From: Excoecaria cochinchinensis
Taxonomy: Eukaryota; Streptophyta; Magnoliopsida; Malpighiales; Euphorbiaceae
Assembly: GCA_947683425.1 (NCBI GenBank)
Contig: CANTUQ010000020.1
Span: forward strand, 2,764,001 to 2,828,000
Length of the DNA: 64,000 bases
Reading direction: 5' to 3'
Each line of letters begins with the position of its first letter. The stretch's first letter is position 1. Below are positions 23,555 to 35,590 of the stretch, one piece after another. The position numbers and the translations under genes were made by a program. Under the pieces are notes generated by a model, which was given only the letters and a program-made list of their open reading frames with translations, had not been told where the DNA came from and made no database searches.

Positions 23555-26500
23555 CTAGGTTTAGATGTTATTGGGTTTCAGTATGTTAGCTAGTGCTGGA
23601 GTTGTGTTGGCCTGATGCACACTGCGTTTATGTTTTGTAGTAATGGAGTCCGCTCGTGGATCGCTTGAGGGGTCAGCGGAAAGTGCGAATCCCCAAGAGT
23701 AGGATCCTTCAGTTTCTGGTCCGGCTCAACCTCCTAGGGGTTATCCTGAGGTGCCTTTGGGACCAATGGAAGCGATGCTTCAGAGTATGACAAGAGTACT
23801 TGAAAGGGTAACAGCGCCTAGTGCACCTATTGAAAGGCTAAGAAAGCATGGTGCAGAGGATTTCTTTGGTACGGGTATAGATGAATCTAACAAAGCAGAG
23901 ATGTGGTTAGAAAAGACAGCCAGAGTACTTAAGGAGATAAGATGCCCACCGGAGCAAGAAGTGGAGTGTGCCTTGTCTTTGTTACAAGGTTCTGCCTATG
24001 ATTGGTGGAGGTTGGTGGTTAGTCAGCCGCAAGTTCCTGAACCGATTACTTGGGAGTTCTTCGAGGGTGAATTTCAGGACCGGTATGTGACCAAAGCTTA
24101 TAAGGATGCCAAGTGGGCACAGTTTCTCACTCTTAAGCAAAGAACAATGTCTGTGGCTGAGTATGAGGATGAGTTCAATAAGCTTAGTAAGTATGCGCCG
24201 CCAAGGGTCCTTACAGAAGAGTTTCGATGTCAGCATTTTGAAGCAGGTTTGAATGAGTCTTTGAAGGTGATGTTAATATCATTAATGTCGGCTCCAAATG
24301 TGAGGTATTATTAGTTAGTTCAAGCAGCCTTGAGGGTGGAGCGTTCTGAGAATATATTGAGAGAAAAGGCTCAAAGAAGAAAGTCTGCAAGAGGTGGCTC
24401 TTCTTCAGGCATAAGACCGAGAGAATCACAAGGAAATTTTGCTGATGAGTCTACAGCTAGTCCAGCCCCTAGAGGGAGGAGACAGGGTTCTTCCAGGGGA
24501 TCAGGCTCAGGTAGGGGAGATGGTCCTCCCCGATGTTCTCATTGTAATAGACAACATTGGGGTGAATGTCGGTGGTTAACAGGAGGCTGTTTTAAATGTG
24601 GCTCTACGGACCATTTACTTGCAAATTGCCCGAACCGACTTGGAGACCTTTCGGGACAACAAGAAGGGAGCCGAGCTGGATCTAATATACCCCAAGGAAG
24701 CCGTAATCGGGGTAGAGGAAGAGGTCGTGGTGGACGGTCTCGAGATAGAGAAGCCTCAGAATCAGTAGATCGTCCAGTGCCATCATCTGGTAGGGCTTAT
24801 GCTATGAAGGCCCGAGAGGAACAGAATGCTCCCGAAGTGATTGCCGGTAAGTTCTCCTTGCTTGATTCTGAAGTGTATGTTTTGATTGACCCGGGCTCTA
24901 CCCATTCTTATGTGTGTTCTGGTAGGCTTTGGGATAGTTTGGGTAGTGAGGAAAAGATGGAATATGAGATTTGTGTATCTAGTCCGTTGGGTCAAAGTGT
25001 TTTGGTTAATCGGGTGTGTCGGAAGTGTCCTTTAATGATTCAAGGTACAGAATTTGTTGTGGATTTGATTTGTTTGCCATTCCACGAGTTTGATATTATT
25101 TTGGGGATGGATTGGTTAGATAAGCACCGAGCAGTAGTGGACTGTCATAGGAAAGTAATGGTTTTGAAAGATAAGGATAAAATGCCTGTTGTGGTAAAGG
25201 GAATTGGAAGTAGTTCTTTGCATAACGTGGTATCAGCTATGAAAGCCAGAAGATTTGTTAGGAAAGGATGTGAAGCGTTTTTGGCTGTAGTTTTAGATTC
25301 TCGAAGAGGTCAAGTCAAGATTCAAGATATTCCGGTTGTAAGAGATTTTGTAGATGTTTTTCCGGAAGAGTTACCGGGATTACCTCCCGAGAGAGAAGTT
25401 GAACTGTCAGTAGAAATTGTTCCAGGTACAGCTCCGATTTCTAAGGCTCCTTACAGAATGGCCCCAGTGGAATTGAAGGAATTGAAGAGTCAGTTGCAAG
25501 AGTTGTTAGATAAAGGATTCATTCGGCCTAGTGTGTCGCCGTGGGGTGCTCCAGTGCTGTTTGTTAAGAAGAAGGATGGAACCCTTCGGATGTGCATCGA
25601 TTATCGACAGCTTAATAAAGTGACTATCAAGAACAAGTATCCGTTGCCAAGGATTGAAGATCTTTTCGATCAGTTGAGAGGTGCAGGGGTATTCTCTAAG
25701 ATACATTTGAGGTCAGGTTATTACCAGTTAAGGGTGAAAGAAGTAGATGTGGCGAAAACGGCTTTTCGGACGCGTTATGGTCATTATGAATTTTTAGTGA
25801 TGCCTTTTGGTTTGACCAACGCGCCTGCAGCCTTTATGGATTTGATGAACCGAGTTTTCCGACCGTATCTGGATAAGTTTGTTGTGGTGTTTATTGATGA
25901 CATTTTGGTGTACTCTAGGAATCGAAAGGAACATGAGGAACATCTTGGTTTAGTATTGCAAATGTTAAGAGATCATCAATTGTATGCGAAACTCAGTAAG
26001 TGTGAGTTTTGGTTGGAAGAAGTGGCTTTTCTTGGACATGTGGTGTCAGCTGAAGGTGTACGTGTTGATCCAAGTAAGATTGAAGCGATTGTTAATTGGA
26101 TGCCTCCGAAGAATGTGCCAGAAGTGAGGAGTTTTCTGGGTTTAGCAGGGTATTACCGACGGTTTGTCCAGGGGTTTTCAGTGTTAGCATCTCCTATGAC
26201 CAGGCTACTTCGAAAGGATGTTAAGTTTGTTTGGACGGACAAGTGTCAAGCCAGCTTTGACCGTTTAAAGGAATTGTTGGTTAAAGCTCCTGTGCTCACA
26301 CAACCAGTTTCGGGTAAGGAATACACTATGTACAGTGATGCTTCGGGAATTGGGTTAGGTTGTGTTCTGATGCAAGGGAATAAAGTTGTAGCTTATGCAT
26401 CAAGACAGTTGAAGCCTCATGAACGGAATTATCCGACTCATGATCTGGAGTTAGCAGCGGTAGTGTTTGCGCTTAAGGTTTGGCGACACTACTTGTATGG

Positions 26501-28189
26501 GGAGACATGCAGGATTTTCACCGATCACAAGAGTCTTAAGTATTTGTTAACTCAGAAGGAGTTGAATTTGAGACAGCGGAGATGGTTAGAGCTATTCAAG
26601 GATTATGACTGTATCATTGACTATCATCCGGGTAAAGCTAATGTGGTGGCAGATGCTCTTAGTAGGAAATCTTTGTCTGCATTACTGGCTAGTAGAGGTA
26701 GATGGAGATTGGATTCTGAAGGTGCTTTGATTGCTCAACTGAAAGTTAAACCAAGTTTGAGATCAGAAATTGCGAAGGCTCAGTTAGATGATCATGTGCT
26801 TCAGTGTGTTTGTCAAGCAGTGAAAGAAGGCAAGCGTACTGAATACTTATTAGACAGTGAGGGAGTGTTGAGGCATGGTACTCGGTTATGTGTACCTAAT
26901 GTGGGGGAGTTAAGAAAGAAGCTGTTGCAGGAAGCTCATTCATCAGTCTTCACTATGCATCCTGGTGGGGATAAAATGTATCAAGACCTGAAGCAATTTT
27001 ATTGGTGGCCAGGAATGAAAAGAGAGATAACAGAGTTTGTTTCAAGGTGCCTTACCTGTCAGCAAGTGAAAACCGAGCATCAAGTGCCATCGGGATTGCT
27101 TCATCCCTTACCCATTCCCCAATGGAAGTGGGATGATATCACGATGGATTTTGTATCTGGTTTGCCCATGACTCAGTGTAAGCATGACTCGGTATGGGTT
27201 ATTGTGGATCGGTTGTCGAAATCTGCACATTTTCTACCAGTGCGAGTAGATTATTCGATGGACAAGTTAGCAAAACTCTATGTGGATGAGATAGTGCGTT
27301 TGCATGGGATTCCGTCATCCATTGTATCAGACCGAGATCCTCGTTTTACATCCAAGTTTTGGAAAGAACTTCAAGCAGCTTTGGGAACACGGTTAAATTT
27401 CAGTACTGCTTTCCATCCGCAGACTGATGGTCAATCAGAGAGGGTTATTCAGGTTTTGGAAGATATGCTTCGGGGTTGTGCTTTAGAATTTTCAGGAAGC
27501 TGGGATCGGTATGTGTCTTTGATGGAATTCGCGTATAATAACAGTTACCAGGTAAGCATTGGTATGGCTCCTTACGAAGCACTGTATGGGCGGAAATGTA
27601 GAACACCAGTATGTTGGACTGAATTGTCAGAAAAAGCTATGATAGGTCCGGATATAGTGCGGGATACTGAAGAGAAAGTGAGGGTTGTACAACAGAACTT
27701 GAAGGCAGCTAAGGACCGACAGCGTTCTTATGCTAACTTGAAGCGCAGAGACATTCAGTATGAAGTGGGTGATAAGGTTTTCTTGAAAGTATCACCATGG
27801 CGTAAGGTTCTCCGTTTTGGAAAGAAAGGCAAACTAAGTCCACGTTTTATTGGACCATATGAGATTCTGAGAAAAGTAGGTCCAGTAGCGTATCAGTTAG
27901 CTTTGCCTATGGAGTTAGCTAGATTACATGATGTTTTTCATGTGTCTATGCTTCGGAGATATCGGTCAGATCCTTCGCATGTGCTACCAATGCAAGATGT
28001 TAGGATTCAGTCAGACTTTTCTTTTGATGAAGAACCGAAGAGGATTTTGGATAGGGAAATCAGACAGCTTCGGAATAAGCAGATACCGTTAGTCAAAGTT
28101 CTATGGCAACATCACGGTATTGAAGAAGCTACATGGGAACCAGAGGAAGCTATGAGATTACAATACCCTCAGTTATTCGGAACAGGTAT

Positions 28190-28209
28190 GAATTTCGAGG
28201 ACGAAATTC
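28190..28209 (+). other. PPT-adjacent perfect hairpin, TK-A
   Basis: GAATTTCG-AGGA-CGAAATTC, encoding NFEDEI at the polyprotein end. The same perfect inverted repeat is at the same place in TK-C, TK-D and NA-J. Confidence 0.85.
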
Positions 28210-28212
28210 TGT

Positions 28213-28227
28213 TTAGTGGGGGAGTAT
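28213..28227 (+). promoter_or_regulatory. Polypurine tract, TK-A
   Basis: TTTAGTGGGGGAGTA abuts the 3' LTR. It is translated as the last codons of the polyprotein. Confidence 0.8.
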
Positions 28228-29109
28228 TGTAACACCCCAAAACCACCCCAGTAGTTTGAGCCTGTCCGTGTCTGTATGTGTGTATTTGTAAGTGTTACAT
28301 GTATGGGTTTAATTAGATTATTTATTTAATTTATGTATAGTAATTTGAGAAGAGAAGTTAGGATATAGTATAAGTGGGTGTATAGAAATAAAGGGTGAAT
28401 AAGAGCTAAATTAGTATGTAAAGTAAAGCATGGGAGTAGGGTATGATTTGGGACATGTGTCTCCTTGGGAGAGTGACATGTGGATATTGGATGGGTTAGC
28501 ATTTATTGGGTTGGTGAGAGTAAAGGCAGCCAATTTCTTCTTTCCCTTGTTTTCCCGTTCTCCCTCTCCTCTTCACGCCATTTCCTTCTTCTTCTTCTTC
28601 TTTCTCCTTTGTTCTTCCTTTTCTTTACATAATCTTGCTCCCTCTTCCTTAATTAAGTAATTTGAGTTGATTAGCTTGTGGATTTGGAAGCTTATAGGTG
28701 AGTTTGGGTTATGGGTGTTTTAGATTCTTCTTCTTTCTCTTCTCTAGGTCTTAGTTCATAATTATTTGGATATATGGGTTGTTTTAGAATTGATCTTGAT
28801 TGTTATGGGTTTGTGGTTCAGAGGAGGCTCCTAGACCGGATAAAGGAAAAGGAGTTGCTAGCGGAAGCGGAGCTCACGACTAGGAGCGAGGAAAACCAGG
28901 TTTGGGAACGTTTGTGTAATTGTGTTTTGAATGAATATTGATGGTTGCTATTTTTGTGAAATTGATGAACTATGATGAGTGGATTTGCACTTGTATGATG
29001 TGAATAGGGTTAATTTGAAGTGAATGGTGTTGAATGCGAAGTATGGAGTTTAAGTTTATGGTTGCAATTTGGGGATGTTTTGCTGGGAATTATCGCAACA
29101 GGGCATGGG

Positions 29110-29654
29110 TCACGGTGGCAACCAATTTGATTACCACCGTGAGGTATGCTCGGGTTGCATTCTGCCCAGGAATTTTGGTATGTCACGGTGGCAATGGTTT
29201 TGGTCACCACCGTGACCTACCTTTGTTTTACATTCTGTTTTGGGGTTCTGGTATGTCACGGTGGCAATGGTTTTGGTCACCACCGTGACCTACCTTTGTT
29301 TTACATTCTGTTTTGGGGTTCTGCTATGTCACGGTGGCAATGGTTTTGGTCACCACCGTGACCTACCTTTGTTTTACATTCTGTTTTGGGGTTCTGCTAT
29401 GTCACGGTGGCAATGGTTTTGGTCACCACCGTGACCTACCTTTGTTTTACATTCTGTTTTGGGGTTCTGCTATGTCACGGTGGCAATGGTTTTGGTCACC
29501 ACCGTGACCTACCTTTGTTTTACATTCTGTTTTGGGGTTCTGCTATGTCACGGTGGCAATGGTTTTGGTCACCACCGTGACCTACCTCAAGTCTGCATTC
29601 TGTTTTGAGTGGTGGTATGTCACGGTGGCAATGGAATTGGTTACCACCGTGACC
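29110..29654 (+). repeat. 73-bp palindromic tandem array, TK-A 3' LTR (8 units)
   Basis: Units begin at 29110, 29183, 29256, 29329, 29402, 29475, 29548 and 29620. The inner units look identical, whereas those of the 5' LTR carry scattered changes, suggesting recent homogenisation or expansion. Confidence 0.93.
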
Positions 29655-30251
29655 CACCCTTCTTTGGTAATGAATATTTATTTGTTAAACGTACAGTTTG
29701 AGTGTGGAATTAATGAATTTATATTCATATCAACATTGGATTAATGCTTCGTTCTGATAGGATATCCATTGTTTTGAATAATCGATGATTTCTGTATGAT
29801 TTGTAGGTTTAATTTATTTGATCGTAACCTGCAAACCAAATAAGTGGATTGTTAGGCATGCCTAATAGAGCTTTGTGCCGCTGCAGCTATATGTACGACT
29901 TTGGACCCTGATCAGGTCCCACGATTGGATCCTCGCGATCCCTCTGTCTGAATCTTTCTTAAGATTCCACGTAAAAACAATTTGAAAACAAAATAAAAAG
30001 AATGGTTCGATACCTTCGGGTATCTATATGTTCATAAGACGATATCGATACTCTCAAGTATCTATATGTGTACTCGTTATCCACTCATTATGATTATGCA
30101 GGTGTCATTGTGTTTTGTACATGAACTATTGAACATGAATGCCAATATTTGAATTAACTATTTATAATTATATGCCCATAATCGTATTGTTATCATATGT
30201 TTTCTGTCATCGTCACTGTGAGTGGCGGTTATGCATTTTGTGTTTTCCCCA

Positions 30252-30292
30252 CTAAGCGATTTCGCTTAGTACGGGTGTTTATCCGTGCAGGT
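30252..30292 (+). other. LTR double hairpin, TK-A 3' LTR
   Basis: As in the 5' LTR except GCACGG is GTACGG, costing one pair. Confidence 0.75.
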
Positions 30293-30683
30293 GTGGAAGG
30301 TTTTGGTACGCATATTCTGGGCGTGTTGCATCGGGAAGGCCAACGCAACTAGAGATTTGGGTGCTTTATAGTATAGGCTTTCCTTTTTCTTTTTGTAATA
30401 GATATATGGTTTTGTTAGCCCTTTTGGAACAGTGTATCTTGGGCTTTTGTAAATTTGGTCCTTTTGTAATATGTAAAGACTTTCTTTTGGTATATTAATG
30501 AAGTATATTTTGTTCAGTATCACTCTTCTCCGTTTTAAAGATTTTAATTATCTCTGACTTGTCGCTATATTTATGTAATGTTTGCACGTTTATACTAGTG
30601 GGATGTGACACTCTTATCTATCCAGGGAGCCTTCTCCCTCCAATCTGTTTGGAAGTCTCCTTGGTATAGGTTGGGGTGTGACA

Positions 30684-31340
30684 ATACATGTATTATACCA
30701 TGTGAATACTTGTATGGGGATGTGTGGATAAGCCATATGTGTAAGTAAGCTATGAAGTGATATGATATTGCTTATTGAATTTCATGGTGCTATATTATGT
30801 GAACAATTGAACAATAATCAGAATAATAATTTAGCCTACAAGTCGAGTAGTGGATAGATAGGCATGCCTATAGGGGGTGTCTGATTCCTTTCGGAATCTT
30901 TAATACATATCAAATCCTTCATGGGTCCTTTTGTATTATATCTTATTGATTATTTCTGTACCTATGGGTGCTGATGCGAAAGTGCATATCTTCGGATACC
31001 AAAGTGATTGTTGTATTCTCGAGTATTGATGCGATACCCATTATCTGCATCTATGAATTGTAAGCAAAGTAACAATAAAATGAGTTAATTAATAATGAGC
31101 AAAGTGAATGTGATGTGATGTAAGAATCTGTATACGATGTGTTATGTGATTGTCATGCAATATTATGATGTATGAATACAACCTTTTTAGTGATACTAAA
31201 TATTGAGGTATGTATATGTTGAAGCAAAATTGTTAAGCATGTATCTTATTGCTTAAAGAATTGTTATATATATGAGTATATGGTAGGATGTTTCCCCACT
31301 AAGCATTATCACTTAGCATAGGTTCTTAATCCGTGTAGGT
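30684..31340 (+). mobile_element. Alpha-4 LTR, second part
   Basis: Resumes with ATACA after TK-A. Holds ladder elements ATAGGCATGCCTAT, GATTCC-TTTC-GGAATC (30883-30898) and TATC-TTCG-GATA (30987-30998), then the double hairpin (31299-31340, CTAAGCATTATCACTTAG). It breaks off exactly after CCGTGTAGGT where Alpha-5 begins. Confidence 0.75.
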
Positions 31341-31493
31341 TGAAATGGCCCGAATTGTACCCTAGTAGGAATGTGACCTATTAGGTCATAATTGGATAAG
31401 TTTAATTTAGAGTCTACTAATCTCTGGACTTAAGTGTAAATGAATTGAGGACCCAATTGCATAAAAAAATAAGTTTAAGTGACTAATTGGTAG
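31341..31493 (+). mobile_element. Alpha-5 LTR, 5' fragment
   Basis: TGAAATGGCCCGAATTGTACCC and the following 150 bp match the first part of Alpha-2 and Alpha-4 (GAATTGAGGACCCAATTGCA, AATAAGTTTAAGTGAC). Cut at 31494 by TK-G. The rest would lie beyond the window. Confidence 0.7.
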
Positions 31494-31938
31494 TGTAACA
31501 CCCCTTATCTATACGTAGGGAGCTTCCTCTCTCGAAGAGGAAGAAGGACCCCGATAGATGAGGGTTATCACGCAAATCCTCAAACTAAGCAAACAAAGTT
31601 ACGAATCGTTCATTAAAATAGGATAAAATAAAATTTCTTAAAATAGCAAGAGACAGAGGCTGAAAACAAAAGTGCGAAGTACGATATTTTATTAATTTAC
31701 AAGATAGTCTTTACATATTAAAATACAGAAGTGCCTTAGCATAAAGGATCATATACATATCCGATATCAAAACCAAACTACAAAAATAGAGTTTACATCC
31801 GGAGTACATCACTACAAAATACTTAACCTAATACATATACAAAAAGGTACATAATCCTCTACTACAAGATCTCTCTCTCTAGTTGCATTGGCCCTGCTGA
31901 AGCGGATCACCCTACCCAAAAACTCCAACAACTTCCAC

Positions 31939-31980
31939 ACCTGCACGGATGAAACACCCATGCTAAGCAAATATGCTTAG
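31939..31980 (-). other. LTR double hairpin, TK-G
   Basis: Minus strand: CTAAGCA-TATT-TGCTTAG then GCATGG-GTGTTTCAT-CCGTGC. The inner G:C pair of stem 1 is replaced by A:T on both sides, a compensatory change. Confidence 0.78.
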
Positions 31981-32179
31981 TAAGGAAAACACAAATGCAC
32001 GACGACCACTCATAATGGCATTAACAGAAAATCACATGCTTATGGCACATATATAGAATAACGAAGGCTTGTAAAATAGTTCAACACATGAAATATATAG
32101 TTATAACATCATACTGATATATTCGCATATTACCACCCAATATTCATATAAGAAATCCTGCCATACAGATCAATGGATA

Positions 32180-32430
32180 ACGAGTACGTATGGATACCCA
32201 AGGGTACCAAAATCTTTCATAACACATGGATACCCGAAGGTATCAAAACCAATCTTTTCTTTAAATTTTTTTTTCCAAAAATATTTTCGTATAGGATCTT
32301 AAATAAGATCCAAGATAAAAGGATCACGAAGATCCGATCGGGGACCTGGTCAGGGTCCAAAATATCAAAAGGCTGCAGCTATAGGAACACCCTATTAGGC
32401 ATGCCTAACTATCCACTTATTTGACTCTAG
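32180..32430 (-). other. Hairpin ladder, TK-G LTR
   Basis: Plus-strand reading: GGATCTT-AAAT-AAGATCC (32294-32311), GGATC-ACGAA-GATCC (32321-32335), GGACC-TGGTCAG-GGTCC, TTAGGCATGCCTAA (32395-32408); also GATACCC-GAA-GGTATC near 32228. Confidence 0.75.
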
Positions 32431-32559
32431 CAGGTCATGCATAATTCATCAAATCACAGTCACATAATTCATAAAATTATCCATGCATAATTCTGAAAGC
32501 ATCACAAGTTCAGAAACTAAACATCGAAAGCATAAAAGAAAACTCAAGTTAAAGACAGG

Positions 32560-32705
32560 AGGTGTCGTGCTCGCGACAGAGGTAAAACTTGCCCCAAGTC
32601 GTGATCGCGGCAGTCTTCACGCTCGCGTTCGGCCATGCGCAAGGGCTGAATTCACCGAGCTCTATCGCGCTAGTGACAGAGTCGTTATTTCCAGCTCTTA
32701 CGCGA
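32560..32705 (-). repeat. Palindromic CGCG island, TK-G LTR
   Basis: GTCGTGCTCGCGACAG, GTCGTGATCGCGGC and CTATCGCGCTAGTGACAG are partly decayed units. Confidence 0.7.
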
Positions 32706-33103
32706 AAATCTGCAGAAAATCACACTCCCAAAATCACCCAAACCTCAATTGACTTCAAAACTCACTACCACACAAATTGACCATTCCCACGTCTCAATCA
32801 ACTTAAAACACAACTTAAAATCCAATTATTATCATCAAATCATACAATTAACAAGATTAAATTTCTAGAATTAAATAAACCAGGAAATCTTCTAGAAAAC
32901 CCATTAAAAATCATGCTTTAGCTCAAATCTCCACAACTATACATCTCAACTCAAAACAATCATGACCCATATCATTAGATACAAATACACATAATATATC
33001 TCGCCAATTCCAGCAATTTCACATAAACCACAAAATCACATCACTGTACATAAAGAATACACAAAGAGCAAGAGTTCCAAAACCTTAGACTCCTAAGCTC
33101 CAA

Positions 33104-33157
33104 TCAAGGTGCTCCGCTTCCACTTGCTATCTCCTTGCCCATAGGCTCTCTAGGAGG
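33104..33157 (-). other. LTR micro-ORF tail, TK-G
   Basis: Minus strand reads PPREPMGKEIASGSGAP then TGA, preceded on that strand by donor-like GGGTAAGTGG. Confidence 0.4.
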
Positions 33158-33727
33158 GATTTCTAAGCCAAAACATCCATCAAAATAGAATTTAAAACTC
33201 TAACCTCAAAGAACCAAAATAACCAAATTCAAAAGGGAAGAAGAGGATGAAGAAGAAGAGTTAACTACCACTTACCCAAACCAACTTAGAATTACCAAAA
33301 CTCACCAAAACATGCAGCTAAATGGGGGAAATTAGGAGGAAGTAAAGAGAAAAGAAAGAAGAGGAACAGAGCAACATGAAGAGGAAGAAGAAGAAGAAGA
33401 AACGGGAAGGGGACAAAGGAAAATAGTTGTCCCTCACTCTCTCTTTCCACTAAAATATCCTCCCCACTTGCCACATGTCACCCTTCTATAAGAGGACCTC
33501 CCCATAACATACCCAACTACCATCCTCTTACATGCACCCAAAACCAACCCTACTAAAACACACCCTACTCCCAAACACACACTCACACCCCAAACAAAAC
33601 CCCAAAATACATAATAATATAATTTAAATAATAACATACACTCAAAATAACACATACTCACAATAATACACACTAAATCACACACACCACAAGGCTCAAA
33701 CTACTAGGGTGGGTATGGGGTATTACA

Positions 33728-34677
33728 ATACTCCCCTCCTTAACAGAATTTCGTCCTCAAAATTCTCACCTGATCCAAATAAATGAGGTTGCTGAGCTCT
33801 CATAATTTCTTTCGGTTCCCACGTTGCTTCTTCAATCCCATGATGTCGCGAAAGTACCTTAACCAAAGGGATTTGCTTGTTACGGAGCTGTCTGATCTCT
33901 CTAGCCAAAATTTCCTTAGGTTCTTCATCAAATAAAAAATCTGGCTAAACCCGAATGTCTTGCACTTGTAACACATGAGACGAATCTGATCGGTAGCGGC
34001 AGAGCGTAGACACGTGAAAAACATCGTGTAACTTAGCTAACTCCACTGGCAACGCTAACCGATAGGTTGTCGGACCAATCTTTTCCAGGATCTTATAGGG
34101 TCCAATGAACTGAGGACTCAATTTCCCTTTCTTACCAAACCAAAGAACTTTTCGCCAAGGCGATACTTTCAAAAATACCTTGTCGCCAATCTCATATCGA
34201 ATATCCCTTTGCTTGAAATTGGCAGAAGATCGTTGTCTATCTTTAGTTGCCTTCAAATTCCATTGCACAACTCTAACTTTCTCTTCAGTGTCTTTAACTA
34301 TCTCTGGACCCACTATAGATCGTTTCGATAACTCAGCCCAACACACTAGAGTTCTACATTTTCGTCCATAGAGAGCTTCATAAGGAGCCATTCCAATACT
34401 CACCTAATGACTGTTATTGTACACAAACTCCATTAAAAGTACATATTTATCCTAATTACAGGAGAATTCTAATGCACATCCCCGAAACATATCTTCAAGA
34501 ACCTGGATAACCATTTCTAACTGACCATAGGTCTGAGAGTGAAATGAACTGCTGAAATTTAACTGAGTACCTAAAGCTAACTGTAATTCCTTCCAAAACT
34601 TTGACATGAAACTTGGATCCCGATCAGACACAATAGAGAGTGGAACTTCGTGAAGCCTTACTATTTCTGTCACACCC
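33728..34677 (-). pseudogene. TK-G polyprotein, C-terminal part
   Basis: Minus strand holds integrase from IVSDRDPSF onward, the integrase C-terminal module (KLSPQFIGPY) and a chromodomain (REIRQLRNKQIPLVKVL, about 33770-33908) ending NFEDEILL. Frames are broken by stops near 34404 and 34452 and by shifts near 33945. PPT CTCCCCTCCTTAA and a one-mismatch copy of the 20-nt hairpin (33746-33765) lie at its end. TK-C separates it from the next part; the duplicated ATTTC marks the cut. Confidence 0.85.
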
Positions 34678-35250
34678 CGTTTGCCCCCTAGTAGAATGAG
34701 CCTGTCTGTGTGAACATGCATTTGTATGTGTTCAGCATATCATAAGGGTATTTTAGTAAAATACATGATTTTGGGGTTTATTAGCATGTGGTTATATGCA
34801 TGGCATTAGTGTGTGAATTAATTGGGAAATGATTATGTACATGTGTTCATACCATTGTAGGGTGTGCATAAGTTGGGAGTGTATAGAGTGTGTGTTGTGC
34901 ATATTAGTTTGGTGTGAGTGGTTGGTTTCCACCAACAGGAAAGTGACAAATGTAGGGATAGGAAAAAGAAGAGTTAATAGAGAAAGGAAAATGGGAAATG
35001 CTGGAATTCATTTATTCTTCCCGATTCTTCTTCCTCTTTGACTCATCTTCTTCTTTGCTCTTAATTTTGAAACCCTAAGCTTGGATTAAGCTACTGTTAG
35101 TGGAAATCAATCGACCCCTTAGTATTCTGTTGGTAAGTCACTGCATTCCTCATCTTATTTTTCCATTTATTTTCTTCTTCTTCTTCCTTGAGTTTAGATT
35201 TAACTTAGGGTTTGCATTATTGGATGTTCTTTGTTGTGATGTGTTTAGCT

Positions 35251-35307
35251 GAAGCTCCTCGCGATCCCAAAGGCAAGGAGGTTGCTGGACCTAGTGGAGC
35301 TAAGTGA
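35251..35307 (+). other. LTR micro-ORF tail, TK-C 5' LTR
   Basis: Reads EAPRDPKGKEVAGPSGAK then TGA. The 3' LTR copy is at 42479-42535. Splicing at the flanking GT-AG sites would give phase 1, as in TK-A and Beta-1. Confidence 0.45.
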
Positions 35308-35590
35308 TAGAGGCTTAGAATTCAGGTTTGGGAATTTGTCTAAGAAGATCGTTGATTTTGAGTTTACTGTAAAATTCTAGGGTTTGTGTTCCTTAGAAGC
35401 TTGAATGCATTTACTGTTGATTTTGATTTGGTTGTTTTAATTGTTGAATTGAGTTGTTGTTATGTCATTTTGATGCTTGAATGATCTTCTTGAAGGTAAG
35501 AACTGATTTGTGTGGTTAATCTTTGTATTCTGGGAAATTCTAGAAAACTGGGAATCGAGTTACTGTAGAAAGCCCGTTTTTCCAGGTTGT

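Larger units (their letters stand above)
23643..28232 (+). pseudogene. TK-A gag-pol polyprotein, interrupted
   Basis: One frame of about 1,530 codons from ATG at 23643 to TAA at 28230-28232. Gag comes first, with zinc knuckles near 24534-24629. Counting residues from 24330: protease DPG at 187-189; RT with FIDD at 521-524; RNase H near 668; integrase H870/H877/C907/C910 and D940-D1001-E1037 (D,D35E); then the integrase C-terminal module and a chromodomain at about 1238-1282. Two in-frame TAG codons fall in gag (23700-23702 and 24312-24314). The RT motif A aspartate is His (CAT, 25704-25706), which should abolish polymerase activity. The frame passes through the PPT and stops inside the 3' LTR. 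I call it a pseudogene because of these three lesions. Confidence 0.9.
21163..30683 (+). mobile_element. TK-A, complete Ty3/gypsy chromovirus (Tekay/Del-like)
   Basis: A 9,521-bp element with LTRs at 21163-23536 and 28228-30683 and target-site duplication ATACA (21158-21162, 30684-30688). Internal order is PBS, gag, protease, RT, RNase H, integrase, chromodomain, PPT, all in one frame. LTRs differ by one 73-bp repeat unit, three TTC triplets and about sixteen substitutions noticed by eye, so insertion is fairly recent. It lies inside Alpha-4. Clade assignment rests on the C-terminal chromodomain and motif wording, not on a tree. Confidence 0.95.
28228..30683 (+). repeat. TK-A 3' LTR
   Basis: 2,456 bp. 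Same plan as the 5' LTR but with eight 73-bp units; micro-ORF tail at 28824-28883; ladder about 29840-30082, where TTAGGCATGCCTAA (29852-29865) is a perfect palindrome. Confidence 0.95.
31494..33727 (-). mobile_element. TK-G 3' LTR (minus strand)
   Basis: 2,234 bp from TGTAACACCCC to GGGTATTACA on the plus strand, next to the TK-G PPT and polyprotein tail. Holds the double hairpin (31939-31980), ladder, small CGCG island (32560-32705), micro-ORF tail and donor (ACCACTTACCC near 33270). Its partner 5' LTR is outside the window. Confidence 0.88.

Noticed and set aside
23982..24236. Minus-strand frames across TK-A gag and pol (also 24211-24429, 24783-24995, 25506-25706)
   Set aside because: Shadows of the coding strand.
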